Source: Actinosomnolentus pattersoniae (SeqCode)
GTDB taxonomy: Bacteria; Actinomycetota; UBA4738
Length of the DNA: 17,118 nucleotides
Direction of reading: 5' to 3'
NCBI GenBank assembly: GCA_013817655.1
Contig: JACDCJ010000016.1
Location: forward strand, 1 to 17,118
Part shown: one piece after another, positions 1-8,643 of the stretch
Layout: the number at the start of each line of letters is the position of its first letter
How positions within the stretch are numbered: the stretch's first letter is position 1
Notes under the pieces: model-generated
Told to the model about the DNA's origin: nothing
What the model saw: only the letters and a program-made list of their open reading frames with translations
Database searches by the model: none
Program-made: the position numbers and the translations under genes

Positions 1-839
1 GGAGCGATGGGTGCCCGGAGGTCGATCGACTCCACTCGGATCTCGTGGCGGGTCGCCCACAGCAGAACGGCCAGGAGCGCATCGCCCTTTTCCTCTGCCC
101 TGGTCGCGTCCCCGTAGATCACTTCCCCACCGCCGCTCAGCCGCAGCGTTAGCCGATCCTCCGAGTCCAGCCCCACCGTCTCCACCCGTGGGCGGAGTGA
201 TGGTGGCAGTGCGGCAGCGGCCAGAAGTGCAGGCGTTCCCGGCAAGATCCGCTGGCCGGCTCGAAGGCCGGCGGGAACCCCCTCCAGGAAGGGGAGGCGC
301 GAGGCAGACTGGTCGATCGTTCCGAGGACGGTGCCATCGGCGGCCAGGAGCAACGGGGTCCGGCCGGGAAGGACGGCCACCGGAGCTCGTTCCCGGATGC
401 GGACCGCGATCGTCGACGGAAGCGTCCGGGTGACGCTTGCCGAAAGGACCCACGGGCTCCGCTCGAGCCGGGCCTCGACCGCTCCCGGTGAGAACCACAG
501 GACGTTCGTTCCCTCACCGAGCCCGCCAAGCCGGGAGACCTCAGAGGGGGCTAACTGGCGGTTCCCGGAAAGGCTCAATGACCGGACGTCGAAGACCGGC
601 GAGTTCGTGACCCACCATCCGCCGGCCAGCAACCCCGCCAGCCCGGTGACGGTCACCATCCAGGCTCCCACTGACGATCGGAAGTGGGCCGCTCGCGCTC
701 GCCACAAGGATCGCGATGGCCGCCGCCGTAGCGGATCGCGCCGGATCGAGCTGACTCGGGGGTGCCCTCCCTCGCCGGCCGCGGCCTCGTGGTCACGGCC
801 GGTCCCGTCGTCTGGGGGGAACGTCGATCTCGTCGACAC
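1..839 (-). CDS. ftsQ: Cell division protein FtsQ, 3' end cut by window edge
   Basis: FtsQ is a bitopic divisome protein that links early and late division proteins at the septum through its extracytoplasmic POTRA and beta domains. The frame is open from a GTG at 839 to base 1, giving 279 residues with no stop, so only a short C-terminal piece is missing. An Arg-rich cytoplasmic tail of about 55 residues is followed by a membrane segment at about 57-77 (AWMVTVTGLAGLLAGGWW). The POTRA domain then begins at VFDVRSLSLSGN, near residue 82. Later segments such as PWVLSASVTRTLPSTIAVRI and the RVESIDLRAPIA end also fit FtsQ. The start is chosen because GGAAGGAAGG at 855-846 lies 6 nt upstream and the GTG follows the murC stop after 3 bases. 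Sequence similarity in this family is low, so the call rests on topology, the POTRA motif and position after murC. ftsZ would be expected next, outside the window. Confidence 0.9.
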   Translation of the reverse strand, partial: MSTRSTFPPDDGTGRDHEAAAGEGGHPRVSSIRRDPLRRRPSRSLWRARAAHFRSSVGAWMVTVTGLAGLLAGGWWVTNSPVFDVRSLSLSGNRQLAPSEVSRLGGLGEGTNVLWFSPGAVEARLERSPWVLSASVTRTLPSTIAVRIRERAPVAVLPGRTPLLLAADGTVLGTIDQSASRLPFLEGVPAGLRAGQRILPGTPALLAAAALPPSLRPRVETVGLDSEDRLTLRLSGGGEVIYGDATRAEEKGDALLAVLLWATRHEIRVESIDLRAPIA

Positions 840-842
840 GGC

Positions 843-2384
843 TCACCTTCCTTCCGTGGCCGGTATGGACGGGCCGGCCGGTGCGGTTTCAGGGGACTCC
901 CCCGTCCGTTCCGCCTCCCGTCGCACTCGGTTCGTCCCGTGATTCAGGTCCTCGCTCAGCCACTCGATGACCTCATCTCCCACGGTGGTGATGTCCCCGG
1001 CACCGAGCGTGAGCACCAGGTCGTCCCTGCGAACCCTGGACCCGAGGACCGCGGCAACTTCCGAGCGTCGGGGAAGGTAGAGGATCGGCTTGCCCGGCTC
1101 GGCCTCCGCCAGGGCGTCCACGAGCAGCTTGCCATTCACGCCGGGGATGGGCTGCTCTCCGGCCCCATAGACGTCCGTGACCACCACCGTGTCCGCCGAT
1201 CGGAGGCTCTCTCCCAGCGCGCGCCACATCGACCGCGTTCGCGTGTAGCGGTGGGGCTGGAAGACGGCCACGATCCGCCTGCCCTCCACGCGGGCCGCTC
1301 GGAGCGTCGCCTCCACCTCCGTTGGATGGTGGGCGTAGTCGTCCACGAACAGGGCGCCGGCGGCCTCCCCTCGTCGCTCGTACCTGCGACGCACGCCGGT
1401 GAATGCGCCAAGCGCGGCGGCGGCCGCGGCCAGGGGCACTCCCAGTCTCGCCGCCACGCCGAGGGCCGCTCCGGCGTTCAGAAGGTTGTGCCGGCCACCC
1501 ACGGCCAGCTCCAGATCCACGCTCTCGCCCTGGAATCGGACGGCCCCCCTCGCCCGGCCCCCGCCGGCTTCGATCTCCCGCAGCACGAGGTCGGCATCCC
1601 GACCGAACCCGTATGTGAGGCAAGGCGTCGTTGTCGCTGCGAGCGACCGGCGGGCGCCGGGGTCGTCGGCGCACGACACGACGAACCTCGCCCCGGCGCA
1701 GAACGTCGCGAAGGCCGCCTCGACCTCCGAGCGGCCTCCTTCGTAGAAGTCGAGGTGATCCTCCTCCACGTTCGTTACGACGGCGATATCGGGGGAGAGA
1801 AGGAGGAACGACCCGTCGCTCTCGTCGGCCTCCGCGACGAAGAGGTCTCCGGATCCATGCTCGGCGCCCGAGCCGCTCTCGTTTAGGTCCCCGCCGATCA
1901 CGAAGGTTGGCGAGCGCCCCAGTCGCTGCAGCATCACGGACACCATCGAGGTCGTGGTGGTCTTCCCGTGTGTGCCGGAGACGGCGACCGACAGCCGGCC
2001 CCGCATCAGTGCGGCAAGGACCTGCGCGCGCATGAGGACGGGCACACCAACCTCCCGAGCGGCTCGAAGCTCAACGTTGGCCGGGGGGATCGCCGAGGAC
2101 ACCACCACGGCATCGACTGGCCCGACCCGATCGGCTCGATGGCCCACGGAGACCGTCGCCCCCCTCTCGCGGAGCTCCTGGAGGTTGGGCGAATCCTTCA
2201 GGTCCGAACCCGTCACGGCGATCCCCCGGGCGAGGAGGAGCCGAGCGATGCCGTTCATCCCGGCGCCTCCGATGCCGATCAGATGAAGGGCGCGCCAGGT
2301 CGCCGGGTCCGGCACCGGCAGGGTCGGGATCGTTCCCGGCCGCGGGGCGTAGGGGGCCAGGGATGGATGCTCAGCGGCCGGCAC
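843..2384 (-). CDS. murC: UDP-N-acetylmuramate--L-alanine ligase MurC
   Basis: MurC is the cytoplasmic ATP-dependent ligase that adds L-alanine to UDP-MurNAc, the first step in building the stem peptide. The product is 513 residues. An N-terminal Rossmann-type domain shows LIGIGGAGMNGIA, the P-loop SGTHGKTTTTSM lies near residues 136-147, the central domain has EADESDGSFL and NVEEDHLDFY, and the C-terminal domain has VDDYAHHPTEVEAT, the MurC signature. The GTG start at 2384 overlaps the end of murG by 14 bp. It is supported by a perfect AGGAGG (2396-2391) 6 nt upstream, inside murG. The longer frame back to 2468 lies within murG and is not needed. The protein has about 30 residues before the Rossmann fold and a polar tail of about 30 residues after it, both longer than usual. 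No catalytic residue appears lost. Confidence 0.97.
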   Translation of the reverse strand: MPAAEHPSLAPYAPRPGTIPTLPVPDPATWRALHLIGIGGAGMNGIARLLLARGIAVTGSDLKDSPNLQELRERGATVSVGHRADRVGPVDAVVVSSAIPPANVELRAAREVGVPVLMRAQVLAALMRGRLSVAVSGTHGKTTTTSMVSVMLQRLGRSPTFVIGGDLNESGSGAEHGSGDLFVAEADESDGSFLLLSPDIAVVTNVEEDHLDFYEGGRSEVEAAFATFCAGARFVVSCADDPGARRSLAATTTPCLTYGFGRDADLVLREIEAGGGRARGAVRFQGESVDLELAVGGRHNLLNAGAALGVAARLGVPLAAAAAALGAFTGVRRRYERRGEAAGALFVDDYAHHPTEVEATLRAARVEGRRIVAVFQPHRYTRTRSMWRALGESLRSADTVVVTDVYGAGEQPIPGVNGKLLVDALAEAEPGKPILYLPRRSEVAAVLGSRVRRDDLVLTLGAGDITTVGDEVIEWLSEDLNHGTNRVRREAERTGESPETAPAGPSIPATEGR

Positions 2385-3486
2385 GTCCGACCTCCTCAAC
2401 GAGATCGGCCAGCGCCGGGCCTGCGTCCCGCCGGCCGGCGGAGAGGGATCCTCGGGCCATGGCGCCAAGGCGGTAGGGATCCCCCGTCAAGGCCGATACG
2501 CAGGTGGCCAGCGCCTCGCCGGAGACGTCCTCGTCGCGGAGCACGATCGCCCCGCCGGCCCGTTCCAGCGCCCTGGCGTTCGCCTCCTGGTGACGGCCGG
2601 TCGCGAACGGGTACGGGACCAGCACGGCCGGGAGGCCGCAGGCCGCCACCTCTGCGACGGTCGTCGCGCCGGCCCGACACACGACCAGGTCGGCAACGGC
2701 GTAGGCGAGCTCCATTCGGTTCAGGTACGCCTCGATTCGCAGGGGGATCCCCGAGCCCGGGGCGGGTGCCTCACGGGTCACGCGATCGGCGTGCGCCCGG
2801 CCCGCCAGGAGCAGCATCTGGAGGCCCTCCCCCGCCGGCAGGATTCGGCAGGCGCCCAGCGCCGCGGAGTTCAGACGGAGGGCTCCCTGGCTCCCACCGA
2901 AGACCACCACCGTCCGTCGGGCGGGGTCCAGACCGAGCTGGACCGCCGCCTCCTTGGCAAGCAGTTCGCGTTCCTCCGGAACCCGCAGGATCTCTTCCCG
3001 CACCGGGTTTCCGGTGACGCGAATCAGGAGCCCTCGGCGACCGAAGGAACGGCGCGCGTCCTGAAACGACAGCGCCACCGCCTTCGCGATCCTGGAGAGA
3101 GCTCGGTTGGCGAGGCCGGGCACGGCGTTCTGCTCGTGCAGCACCACGGGAACACGCTCGCGCGCGGCCGCGAGTACCGCCGGGACGCTCACGTACCCGC
3201 CCATGCCGACCACGGCCGCCGCTCCGCGAACCAGCTGCCGGCAGCGGCGAACCGCGCGGATGGCAGTCAGGGGCGCGCGCAGCGCGACGGGCGAGAGCTT
3301 TCGCACGAACGGAAGGGCCGGGGCGACCGCGAGCTGGAAACCGGCGGCGGGAACGAGCGCCGCCTCGACGCCGCGCTCCGTCCCGACGAATCTCACCTCG
3401 TGCCCCCGGCTCCGAAGCTCACGAGCCAGCGCGACCGCCGGAAGGACGTGGCCCGCCGTGCCGCCGCCCGCGATCACGAATCGCAT
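2371..3486 (-). CDS. murG: UDP-GlcNAc:lipid I N-acetylglucosaminyltransferase MurG
   Basis: MurG is the peripheral inner-membrane GT28 glycosyltransferase that converts lipid I to lipid II by adding GlcNAc. The product is 371 residues, normal for the family. The N-terminal nucleotide loop is GGGTAGHVLPA, the GTAGH form common in Actinobacteria. LHEQNAVPGLANR is the acceptor-side motif. The C-terminal UDP-GlcNAc domain has VFGGSQGALRLN, CRAGATTVAEVAACGLPAVL and PYPFATGRHQEANA. The ATG at 3486 is chosen because the protein then begins exactly at the Rossmann strand MRFVIAGGG. The frame upstream to 3591 lies within ftsW. The start is 7 bases past the ftsW stop, and a GGAG lies about 10 nt before it, inside the end of ftsW. 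Confidence 0.97.
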   Translation of the reverse strand: MRFVIAGGGTAGHVLPAVALARELRSRGHEVRFVGTERGVEAALVPAAGFQLAVAPALPFVRKLSPVALRAPLTAIRAVRRCRQLVRGAAAVVGMGGYVSVPAVLAAARERVPVVLHEQNAVPGLANRALSRIAKAVALSFQDARRSFGRRGLLIRVTGNPVREEILRVPEERELLAKEAAVQLGLDPARRTVVVFGGSQGALRLNSAALGACRILPAGEGLQMLLLAGRAHADRVTREAPAPGSGIPLRIEAYLNRMELAYAVADLVVCRAGATTVAEVAACGLPAVLVPYPFATGRHQEANARALERAGGAIVLRDEDVSGEALATCVSALTGDPYRLGAMARGSLSAGRRDAGPALADLVEEVGRAGR

Positions 3487-3493
3487 GGTGGCT

Positions 3494-4723
3494 TCACTCC
3501 GGCGGTGCCGGCGGCCGGGACTTCGAGCGAACCGCGCGAAGTCCGTCCCTGCCGATGGAGAAGAGGATGCCCACCGCCACGAGGGAGACAACCAGCGAGG
3601 AGCCGCCGTAGGACATGAACGGGAGCGGCACTCCCGTGATGGGAAGTACGCCGGTGACGGCCCCGAGGTTCACGAGGGTCTGCAGGCCGATCCAGCCGGT
3701 GATGCCGGCCGCCAGGAGTCGCCCGAACGTGTCGCGCGACTGCAGGGCGATCCGGACCCCGGCGTAGACGATCGCTCCGAAGAGGACCAGCACGACGAAC
3801 TCGCCGATGAGCCCGAGCTCCTCTCCCATGATCGAGAAGATGAAGTCCGTGTGCGCGTTCGGCACGTACGCCCACTTCTGCCGGCTGGCGCCCAACCCGA
3901 CCCCGATGAGCTGACCGGATCCCAGCGCGATGAGCGACTGGATGATCTGATATCCGGTGTTTTGCGGGTCCGCCCACGGATTGAGGAACGACAGGAAACG
4001 GACGCGCCTATAGGTCTCTCCCATGATCAGGAGCGCTCCGAGACCGGTGGTGAGCATCGTCGTGACGGCGAGCAAGCGGAGGCGGACGCCGGCCACGAAC
4101 AGCATGAGCAGCACCGCACCCACGATGACCATCGTGGTACCGAGGTCGGGCTGCATCATGACGAGGCCTCCGGTCACTCCGACGATCGGGACCAAGCTGA
4201 CCATCCAGCGAATCGAGTCGTCGATGTACTTCAGGTGCCGCGTCAGGATGGCGGCGGTGGCCGTCACCGCGGCGAGCTTCGCGAGCTCCGAAGGCTGGAT
4301 GGTGAACGAACCCAACGAGATCCATCTCGACGACCCGGCCACCCGCGTCCCGATCGAGGGCTGCAGGACCAGCACGAGGAGCGCGAGAGTCCCGAAGGTC
4401 AACGGCGCCCAGACCCGCTGCCAGAACCGATGGGGCACGCGGGTCGCGAGCGTGGCCGCCACCCCGCCGATAACGGCGTAGGTGAGCTGCCGCTTGAAGA
4501 ACCAGAAGCTCGATCCGTATCGAGTGAACGCCGAGATGGAGCTCGCGGAGAGCACCATCACGAGACCGAGGATCGTCAGGGCGGTCACCGCGATCGCCAG
4601 CGTCAGCAGCATCCGGCGGGCGCTTCGCTCGGACTTCGCGCGGGCCGCCGCCGGCGAGAGCTCCCCCGGGCGAACGGCGCGAAGTCGCGGTCGTGTTCCC
4701 AGCACCGCCGTCTCGCTAGGCAT
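3494..4723 (-). CDS. ftsW: Septal peptidoglycan polymerase FtsW (SEDS family)
   Basis: FtsW is a SEDS-family lipid II glycosyltransferase that polymerises septal glycan strands together with the transpeptidase FtsI. The product is 409 residues with about ten hydrophobic segments after a cytoplasmic tail of about 37 residues. Family motifs are GSSRWISLGSFTIQPSELAK (about 130-149), QPDLGTTMV (181-189), NPWADPQNTGYQIIQSLIAL, NAHTDFIFSIMGEE and GVPLPFMSYGGSS. The Asp in HTDFIF is the residue proposed to be catalytic in this family. The ATG at 4723 overlaps the last 8 bases of murD and has GGAGGAGG (4735-4728) just upstream. An in-frame ATG at 4741 is possible, but it has no comparable ribosome site. 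It could only be confused with RodA, and the position between murD and murG argues for FtsW. Confidence 0.96.
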   Translation of the reverse strand: MPSETAVLGTRPRLRAVRPGELSPAAARAKSERSARRMLLTLAIAVTALTILGLVMVLSASSISAFTRYGSSFWFFKRQLTYAVIGGVAATLATRVPHRFWQRVWAPLTFGTLALLVLVLQPSIGTRVAGSSRWISLGSFTIQPSELAKLAAVTATAAILTRHLKYIDDSIRWMVSLVPIVGVTGGLVMMQPDLGTTMVIVGAVLLMLFVAGVRLRLLAVTTMLTTGLGALLIMGETYRRVRFLSFLNPWADPQNTGYQIIQSLIALGSGQLIGVGLGASRQKWAYVPNAHTDFIFSIMGEELGLIGEFVVLVLFGAIVYAGVRIALQSRDTFGRLLAAGITGWIGLQTLVNLGAVTGVLPITGVPLPFMSYGGSSLVVSLVAVGILFSIGRDGLRAVRSKSRPPAPPE

Positions 4724-6119
4724 GCAGCCTCCTCCGGTCATCCGTTCCCGCAGCGCTTCCGGCCCCTCGCACGAGGGCGAGGGCCGCGTCGGCGAAGCAT
4801 TCGCCCCGTTGGCGGTAGTCGCGGAACATGTCCTGGCTGGCGCAGGCGGGGGCGAGCAGGATCGTGCCGTCCGCGGGCGCCATCCGGAACGCACGCCGGA
4901 CGGCGTCCGGCATCGAGGCGGCGGTCTCGACCGGCACCAGGCCTTCGAAGAGCGTCATGAGCTCGGGCGCCGCCTCTCCGATCCCGACCACGCCGGCGAG
5001 CGACGGCGCGGCGGCGGCGAGGGGCGAAAGATCGACTCCCTTCGAGAGGCCTCCGGCGATCAGCACCACCGCCGTCATCCCGTCCATGGCGGCCAGGGCG
5101 GCGTGAGGGTTCGTCGCCTTCGAGTCGTCCACGAAGCGGACGCGTCCGATCCGCGCCACCACCATCCCGCGGTGCGGCAGGGGCCGAGCGGTCGAAAGCG
5201 CAGAGGAGACGGCCTGGAGGGGGGTTCCGAACGCCAGCGCCGCCGCGGCCGCCGCGGCGGCGTCGGACAGGAAACCGCGCCCCGCCACGGCCGGGACGCC
5301 GAGATGATGCTCGCCGTCCACGCGCGCGACGATGCTGCCGTCCACGATCCCGACCTGCCCCGCATCGGGCGGCCCCGAACTGAACCACCGGCGCATGCAG
5401 GGGGCGGTGGCCGACACCCGCGCGGCCTGCGTGTCGTCGGCGTTCCCGACGTGCACATCGTCGCCCCGCTGGTTCGCGAAGATGCGAGCCTTGGCCGCCG
5501 CGTAGGAGCGGTAGGAGCCATGCCAGTCCAGGTGGTCCGGCGCCAGGTTAAGGAGCACGGAGACGCGCGGCGCGAGCGTCGTCGTGAACCGCAGCTGAAA
5601 GGAGGAGGCCTCGACCGCAAGGGCGTCGAACGTCTCGGTGGCTGCCACCGAGAAGGGGTATCCGACGTTGCCGCAGGCCCTCGCGCGCAGCCCGGAGGAG
5701 CGCATCATCTCGGCGATGAGTTCGACGGTGGTCGTCTTTCCGTTCGTTCCGGTGACGGCCACAACAGGAACCCGGCAGAGGCGCGCGCCGACCTCGAGCT
5801 CGCTCCAGATGGGCAGCCGCCGGCGGCGAGCCTCCATCAGGATCGGCGCGCTCTCCGGCACCCCCGGGCTCGTCACAACGAGCGTGGCGCCGTCGAGGTG
5901 CTCCGCGCGGTGGCCTCCCGTCAGGATCTCGATCCGCTCGAGGGGCTCGTTGGGAAGCGCGTCCTCCGCTCGTTCCCCCCCCGCCCGGAGCCCCGAGGCC
6001 GTCTTGGCCTCGCTGACGCGCACACGTGCGCCTTCCCCGGCCAGCACCGAGGAGGCGGCTCTTCCACTCGCCCCGAATCCCACGACGACCGCTCGCTCTC
6101 CCGCGAAGAGCCCGCTCAT
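4716..6119 (-). CDS. murD: UDP-N-acetylmuramoyl-L-alanine--D-glutamate ligase MurD
   Basis: MurD is the cytoplasmic ligase that adds D-glutamate to UDP-MurNAc-L-Ala. The product is 467 residues. The N-terminal domain opens with VVVGFGASGRAASSVLAGEG and contains VTSPGVPES. The P-loop is VTGTNGKTTTVELIAEM, with Lys at about 128, followed by GNVGYPFS and NLAPDHLDWHGSYRSYAAAK. The C-terminal domain has VDDSKATNPHAALAAM and ILLAPACASQDMF, both typical of MurD. The start ATG at 6119 overlaps the mraY stop as ATGA and is preceded by AGGAGG (6131-6126) with a 6-nt spacer. The frame stays open far upstream to 7370, but that part is antiparallel noise inside mraY. The C-terminal codons contain the ribosome site for ftsW. 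Confidence 0.97.
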   Translation of the reverse strand: MSGLFAGERAVVVGFGASGRAASSVLAGEGARVRVSEAKTASGLRAGGERAEDALPNEPLERIEILTGGHRAEHLDGATLVVTSPGVPESAPILMEARRRRLPIWSELEVGARLCRVPVVAVTGTNGKTTTVELIAEMMRSSGLRARACGNVGYPFSVAATETFDALAVEASSFQLRFTTTLAPRVSVLLNLAPDHLDWHGSYRSYAAAKARIFANQRGDDVHVGNADDTQAARVSATAPCMRRWFSSGPPDAGQVGIVDGSIVARVDGEHHLGVPAVAGRGFLSDAAAAAAAALAFGTPLQAVSSALSTARPLPHRGMVVARIGRVRFVDDSKATNPHAALAAMDGMTAVVLIAGGLSKGVDLSPLAAAAPSLAGVVGIGEAAPELMTLFEGLVPVETAASMPDAVRRAFRMAPADGTILLAPACASQDMFRDYRQRGECFADAALALVRGAGSAAGTDDRRRLHA

Positions 6120-7168
6120 TGGATGCCTCCTCGCGCGAGGAAGTCGGCGTAGAACAGGCCCAGCCCGAACGCCACCGCCAGCCCGGCGAGAATCCAGAAA
6201 CGAACGATGACGGTGAACTCCGGCCATCCGATCAGCTCGAAGTGATGGTGGATCGGAGCCATCCGGAACACCCGCCTTCCGGTCATCTTGAAGACCCCCA
6301 CCTGCACGATGACCGAGGTCGTGACGAGCACGTAAAGCCCCCCGAGGATCAGCAGGAGAAGCTGCGTGTCGGTCATGATCGCCAGGCCCGCCAGCACCCC
6401 TCCCAGAGCCAGGGACCCCGTGTCTCCCATGAAGATCCGCGCCGGCGCCGCGTTCCACCAGAGGAATCCCGCGACCGCCCCCAGCGCTCCCGCCGCCACG
6501 ATCGCGACGTCCAGGGAGGGCGCCTGACGAACCTCGTAGCAGGCGGGCAGCGCCTCCGCGACGAAGCACGAGTGCCTGAACTGCCAGAACGGGATGATCA
6601 CGTAAGCGGCCAGGACGAGCGCGGAGGACCCCGACGCCAGCCCGTCCAGACCATCGGTGAGGTTCACGCCGTTCGACGCGGCGGCCACCATGATGAAGAC
6701 CCAGATGAAGAAGACGGCGCCGAGCTTCAATCCCGTGTCGCGGATGAAGGAGACCTCGGCGCCCACCTGGGTGAATTTGAGCGCCACGACAGCGAAGCCG
6801 ACGGCGATGAGCGCCTGGCCGAGAATCTTCGCCGTCTTGTTCAGGCCGAGGGATCGCTGCCGGCGGATCTTGAGGAGGTCGTCCGTCGCCCCGACGATCC
6901 CGAGGCCCACGGCGACCCCGAGGACGGCGAGTCCCGCAACGGTGATTCGGCCGAACGCCGCCCTGGCCGCCACGTAGGCTGCCAGCATGCCCGCGATGAT
7001 GACGACGCCGCCCATCGTGGGCGTCCCCAACTTCTCGAGGTGCCCCTGTGGGCCGTCCTCCCGGATGAGCTGTCCCCATCCCCACACGCGAAAGAGGCGG
7101 ATCGCGAGCGGTGTGCCGAGGAGCGTGACGAGGAGTCCCGCTCCTGCCGCGAGGAGGATGGCGGTCAC
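6116..7168 (-). CDS. mraY: Phospho-N-acetylmuramoyl-pentapeptide-transferase MraY
   Basis: MraY is the polytopic membrane enzyme that transfers phospho-MurNAc-pentapeptide to undecaprenyl phosphate, forming lipid I. The product is 350 residues with about ten membrane helices. Catalytic motifs are present: GATDDLLKI with the Asp pair 96-97, NLTDGLDGLASG (169-180), FMGDTGSLALGG from about 246, and MAPIHHHFELIGWPE with the His triad at 307-309. A loop between helices contains Cys201 and Cys210 (CFVAEALPACYEVR), an arrangement I associate with actinobacterial MraY. The start is GTG at 7168, sharing GTGA with the murF stop. It has little Shine-Dalgarno sequence, so translation is probably coupled to murF. 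Confidence 0.97.
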   Translation of the reverse strand: MTAILLAAGAGLLVTLLGTPLAIRLFRVWGWGQLIREDGPQGHLEKLGTPTMGGVVIIAGMLAAYVAARAAFGRITVAGLAVLGVAVGLGIVGATDDLLKIRRQRSLGLNKTAKILGQALIAVGFAVVALKFTQVGAEVSFIRDTGLKLGAVFFIWVFIMVAAASNGVNLTDGLDGLASGSSALVLAAYVIIPFWQFRHSCFVAEALPACYEVRQAPSLDVAIVAAGALGAVAGFLWWNAAPARIFMGDTGSLALGGVLAGLAIMTDTQLLLLILGGLYVLVTTSVIVQVGVFKMTGRRVFRMAPIHHHFELIGWPEFTVIVRFWILAGLAVAFGLGLFYADFLARGGIQ

Positions 7169-8643
7169 GAGGCCCGCTTTCCGGCAGGCGCTCGAGCGCC
7201 AGCCGCCGGGTCCGAGGTGGCGGCATCCCCGGGGGTGGCGCTCGTCGAGCGATCGCGCAGCGCTTTGGCGACCCGGTCGAGATGGGCGGCACGAGAGGCC
7301 TTGACCAGGACCAGGTCCCGGGGGCCAAGGAAGGTCCGGAGGGCCTCGACGGCTTCGTCGGAGTCGCCACAGGTCACGATCCGCTCGGGCTCGAGTCCTT
7401 CCCGTTCGGCGCCGACGGCGATGCGGCGCGCCCGGTCGCCCACCGTAACCAGCCCGTCGATGCCAAGGCGGACGAGGAGTTCGCCGAGGCGCTCGTGATG
7501 ATCGGCGGAGTCAGGGCCGAGCTCGGCCATCGGCCCGAGCACGGCGATGCAGCGACCGTCACCGGCCATCCAGCGGGCCGCCTTCAGGGCGGCGGCCATC
7601 GAGGCCGGGTTGGCGTTGTAGGCGTCGTTGACTATGCGCAGCCCGGCCGGCGTCTCGAACACCTCCATGCGGCTCCCGCCGACCTGGGCGGCCGCCAGGC
7701 CGGCGGCCGACTCCTCGACCGGCACGCCGAGTACCCACCCGACCGCCGCCGCGGCCAGCGCATTCGCCACCATGTGCTCACCTGGGACCGGAAGGTGAAC
7801 CGTGGCCCTGCCGTCCGGCGTCTCGAGACGGAACCGAGAGCGCCCGGTGCGCTCTTCGAGCGCGAGCGCCTCCGCCCGGACGACGGCATCGTGACCCAGC
7901 CCGAAACGCACCACGTCTGCGTCGGTCGAATCGGCGTACCCGCGGACTACTGGATCGTCGGCGTTCAGCACCGCCGTTCCCCCGGCGGGAAGGGCCTGCG
8001 GCAGCTCGGCCTTCGCGGCGTGCAGCGCCTCGAGCGAGCCGAACAGCTCGAGGTGCGCCAAACCCACGTTCGTGACGACCCCGACCTGCGGTCTGGCGAT
8101 CTCGCAGAGTGCGCGGATGTGCCCCCGGCCCCGGCTGCCCATCTCGCAGACGACCGCCTGGGTGGTGCCATCCGCAGCGAGGATGGTGAGAGGCAACCCG
8201 ACCTCGTTGTTGAACGACGCCGGGCTGGCCGTCACCCGCAGACGTCGCCCGAGGACCGCCGCGGTGAAGTCCTTGGTGCAGGTCTTTCCGGTCGAGCCCG
8301 TTACGGCGATGACGGTCGCGCTCAGGCGACCTCGCTCGGCCCGCGCGAGATCGAGGAGGGCGCGGGCGGGATCGTCGACCTCGACGATGGGCCCCGCGGG
8401 AGCGTCCCGGCTCCGCGCCCAACCGCCCCGACGAACCAGGGCGGCCGCGGCCCCGCGAGCGAAGGCTTCCCCGATGTAGTGGTGGCCGTCGACGTGCCCG
8501 CCGCTCAGAGCGACGAAGAGATCGCCGGGCCGAACCCGGCGGCTGTCGATCGCACAACCGTTCACGGGCCCGCGATCCCGGGCCGCACCGATCAGGTGGC
8601 CGTGGACATCGGTCGCCACCTGCGATGGCATCCGGGGGTTCAT
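7165..8643 (-). CDS. murF: UDP-MurNAc-tripeptide--D-alanyl-D-alanine ligase MurF
   Basis: MurF is the cytoplasmic ligase that adds the D-Ala-D-Ala dipeptide to complete the UDP-MurNAc-pentapeptide. The product is 492 residues. The N-terminal substrate domain includes AIDSRRVRPGDLFVAL, the P-loop is VTGSTGKTCTKDF (Lys120), and the central domain has SFNNEVGLPLTIL, CEMGSRGRGHI and TNVGLAHLELFGS. The C-terminal domain has NDAYNANPASMAAALKA. Cys122 stands in the P-loop where Thr or Ser is more usual, which should be tolerated. The ATG at 8643 shares ATGA with the murE stop. An in-frame ATG four codons later is a weaker alternative. The open frame continues upstream to 8991, but only inside murE. 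A tail of about 25 residues rich in Ala, Ser and Pro follows the conserved end. Confidence 0.97.
   Translation of the reverse strand: MNPRMPSQVATDVHGHLIGAARDRGPVNGCAIDSRRVRPGDLFVALSGGHVDGHHYIGEAFARGAAAALVRRGGWARSRDAPAGPIVEVDDPARALLDLARAERGRLSATVIAVTGSTGKTCTKDFTAAVLGRRLRVTASPASFNNEVGLPLTILAADGTTQAVVCEMGSRGRGHIRALCEIARPQVGVVTNVGLAHLELFGSLEALHAAKAELPQALPAGGTAVLNADDPVVRGYADSTDADVVRFGLGHDAVVRAEALALEERTGRSRFRLETPDGRATVHLPVPGEHMVANALAAAAVGWVLGVPVEESAAGLAAAQVGGSRMEVFETPAGLRIVNDAYNANPASMAAALKAARWMAGDGRCIAVLGPMAELGPDSADHHERLGELLVRLGIDGLVTVGDRARRIAVGAEREGLEPERIVTCGDSDEAVEALRTFLGPRDLVLVKASRAAHLDRVAKALRDRSTSATPGDAATSDPAAGARAPAGKRAS

Noticed and set aside
149..529. 126-codon minus-strand open frame
   Set aside because: Lies in a different frame inside ftsQ; Ser/Arg/Pro-rich, while the ftsQ frame shows POTRA and membrane features.
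762..1886. 374-codon plus-strand open frame
   Set aside because: Antisense shadow of murC; no motif or membrane segment, and the real gene is unambiguous on the other strand.
3107..4960. 617-codon plus-strand open frame
   Set aside because: Fully antisense to murG, ftsW and the end of murD, which have clear motifs. Composition is dominated by Arg, Gly, Asp, Glu and His with no domain; long antisense frames are expected at this GC content.
6120..7370. N-terminal extension of the murD open frame
   Set aside because: It covers mraY in another frame. The MurD family begins at the Rossmann strand right after ATG 6119, which has AGGAGG.
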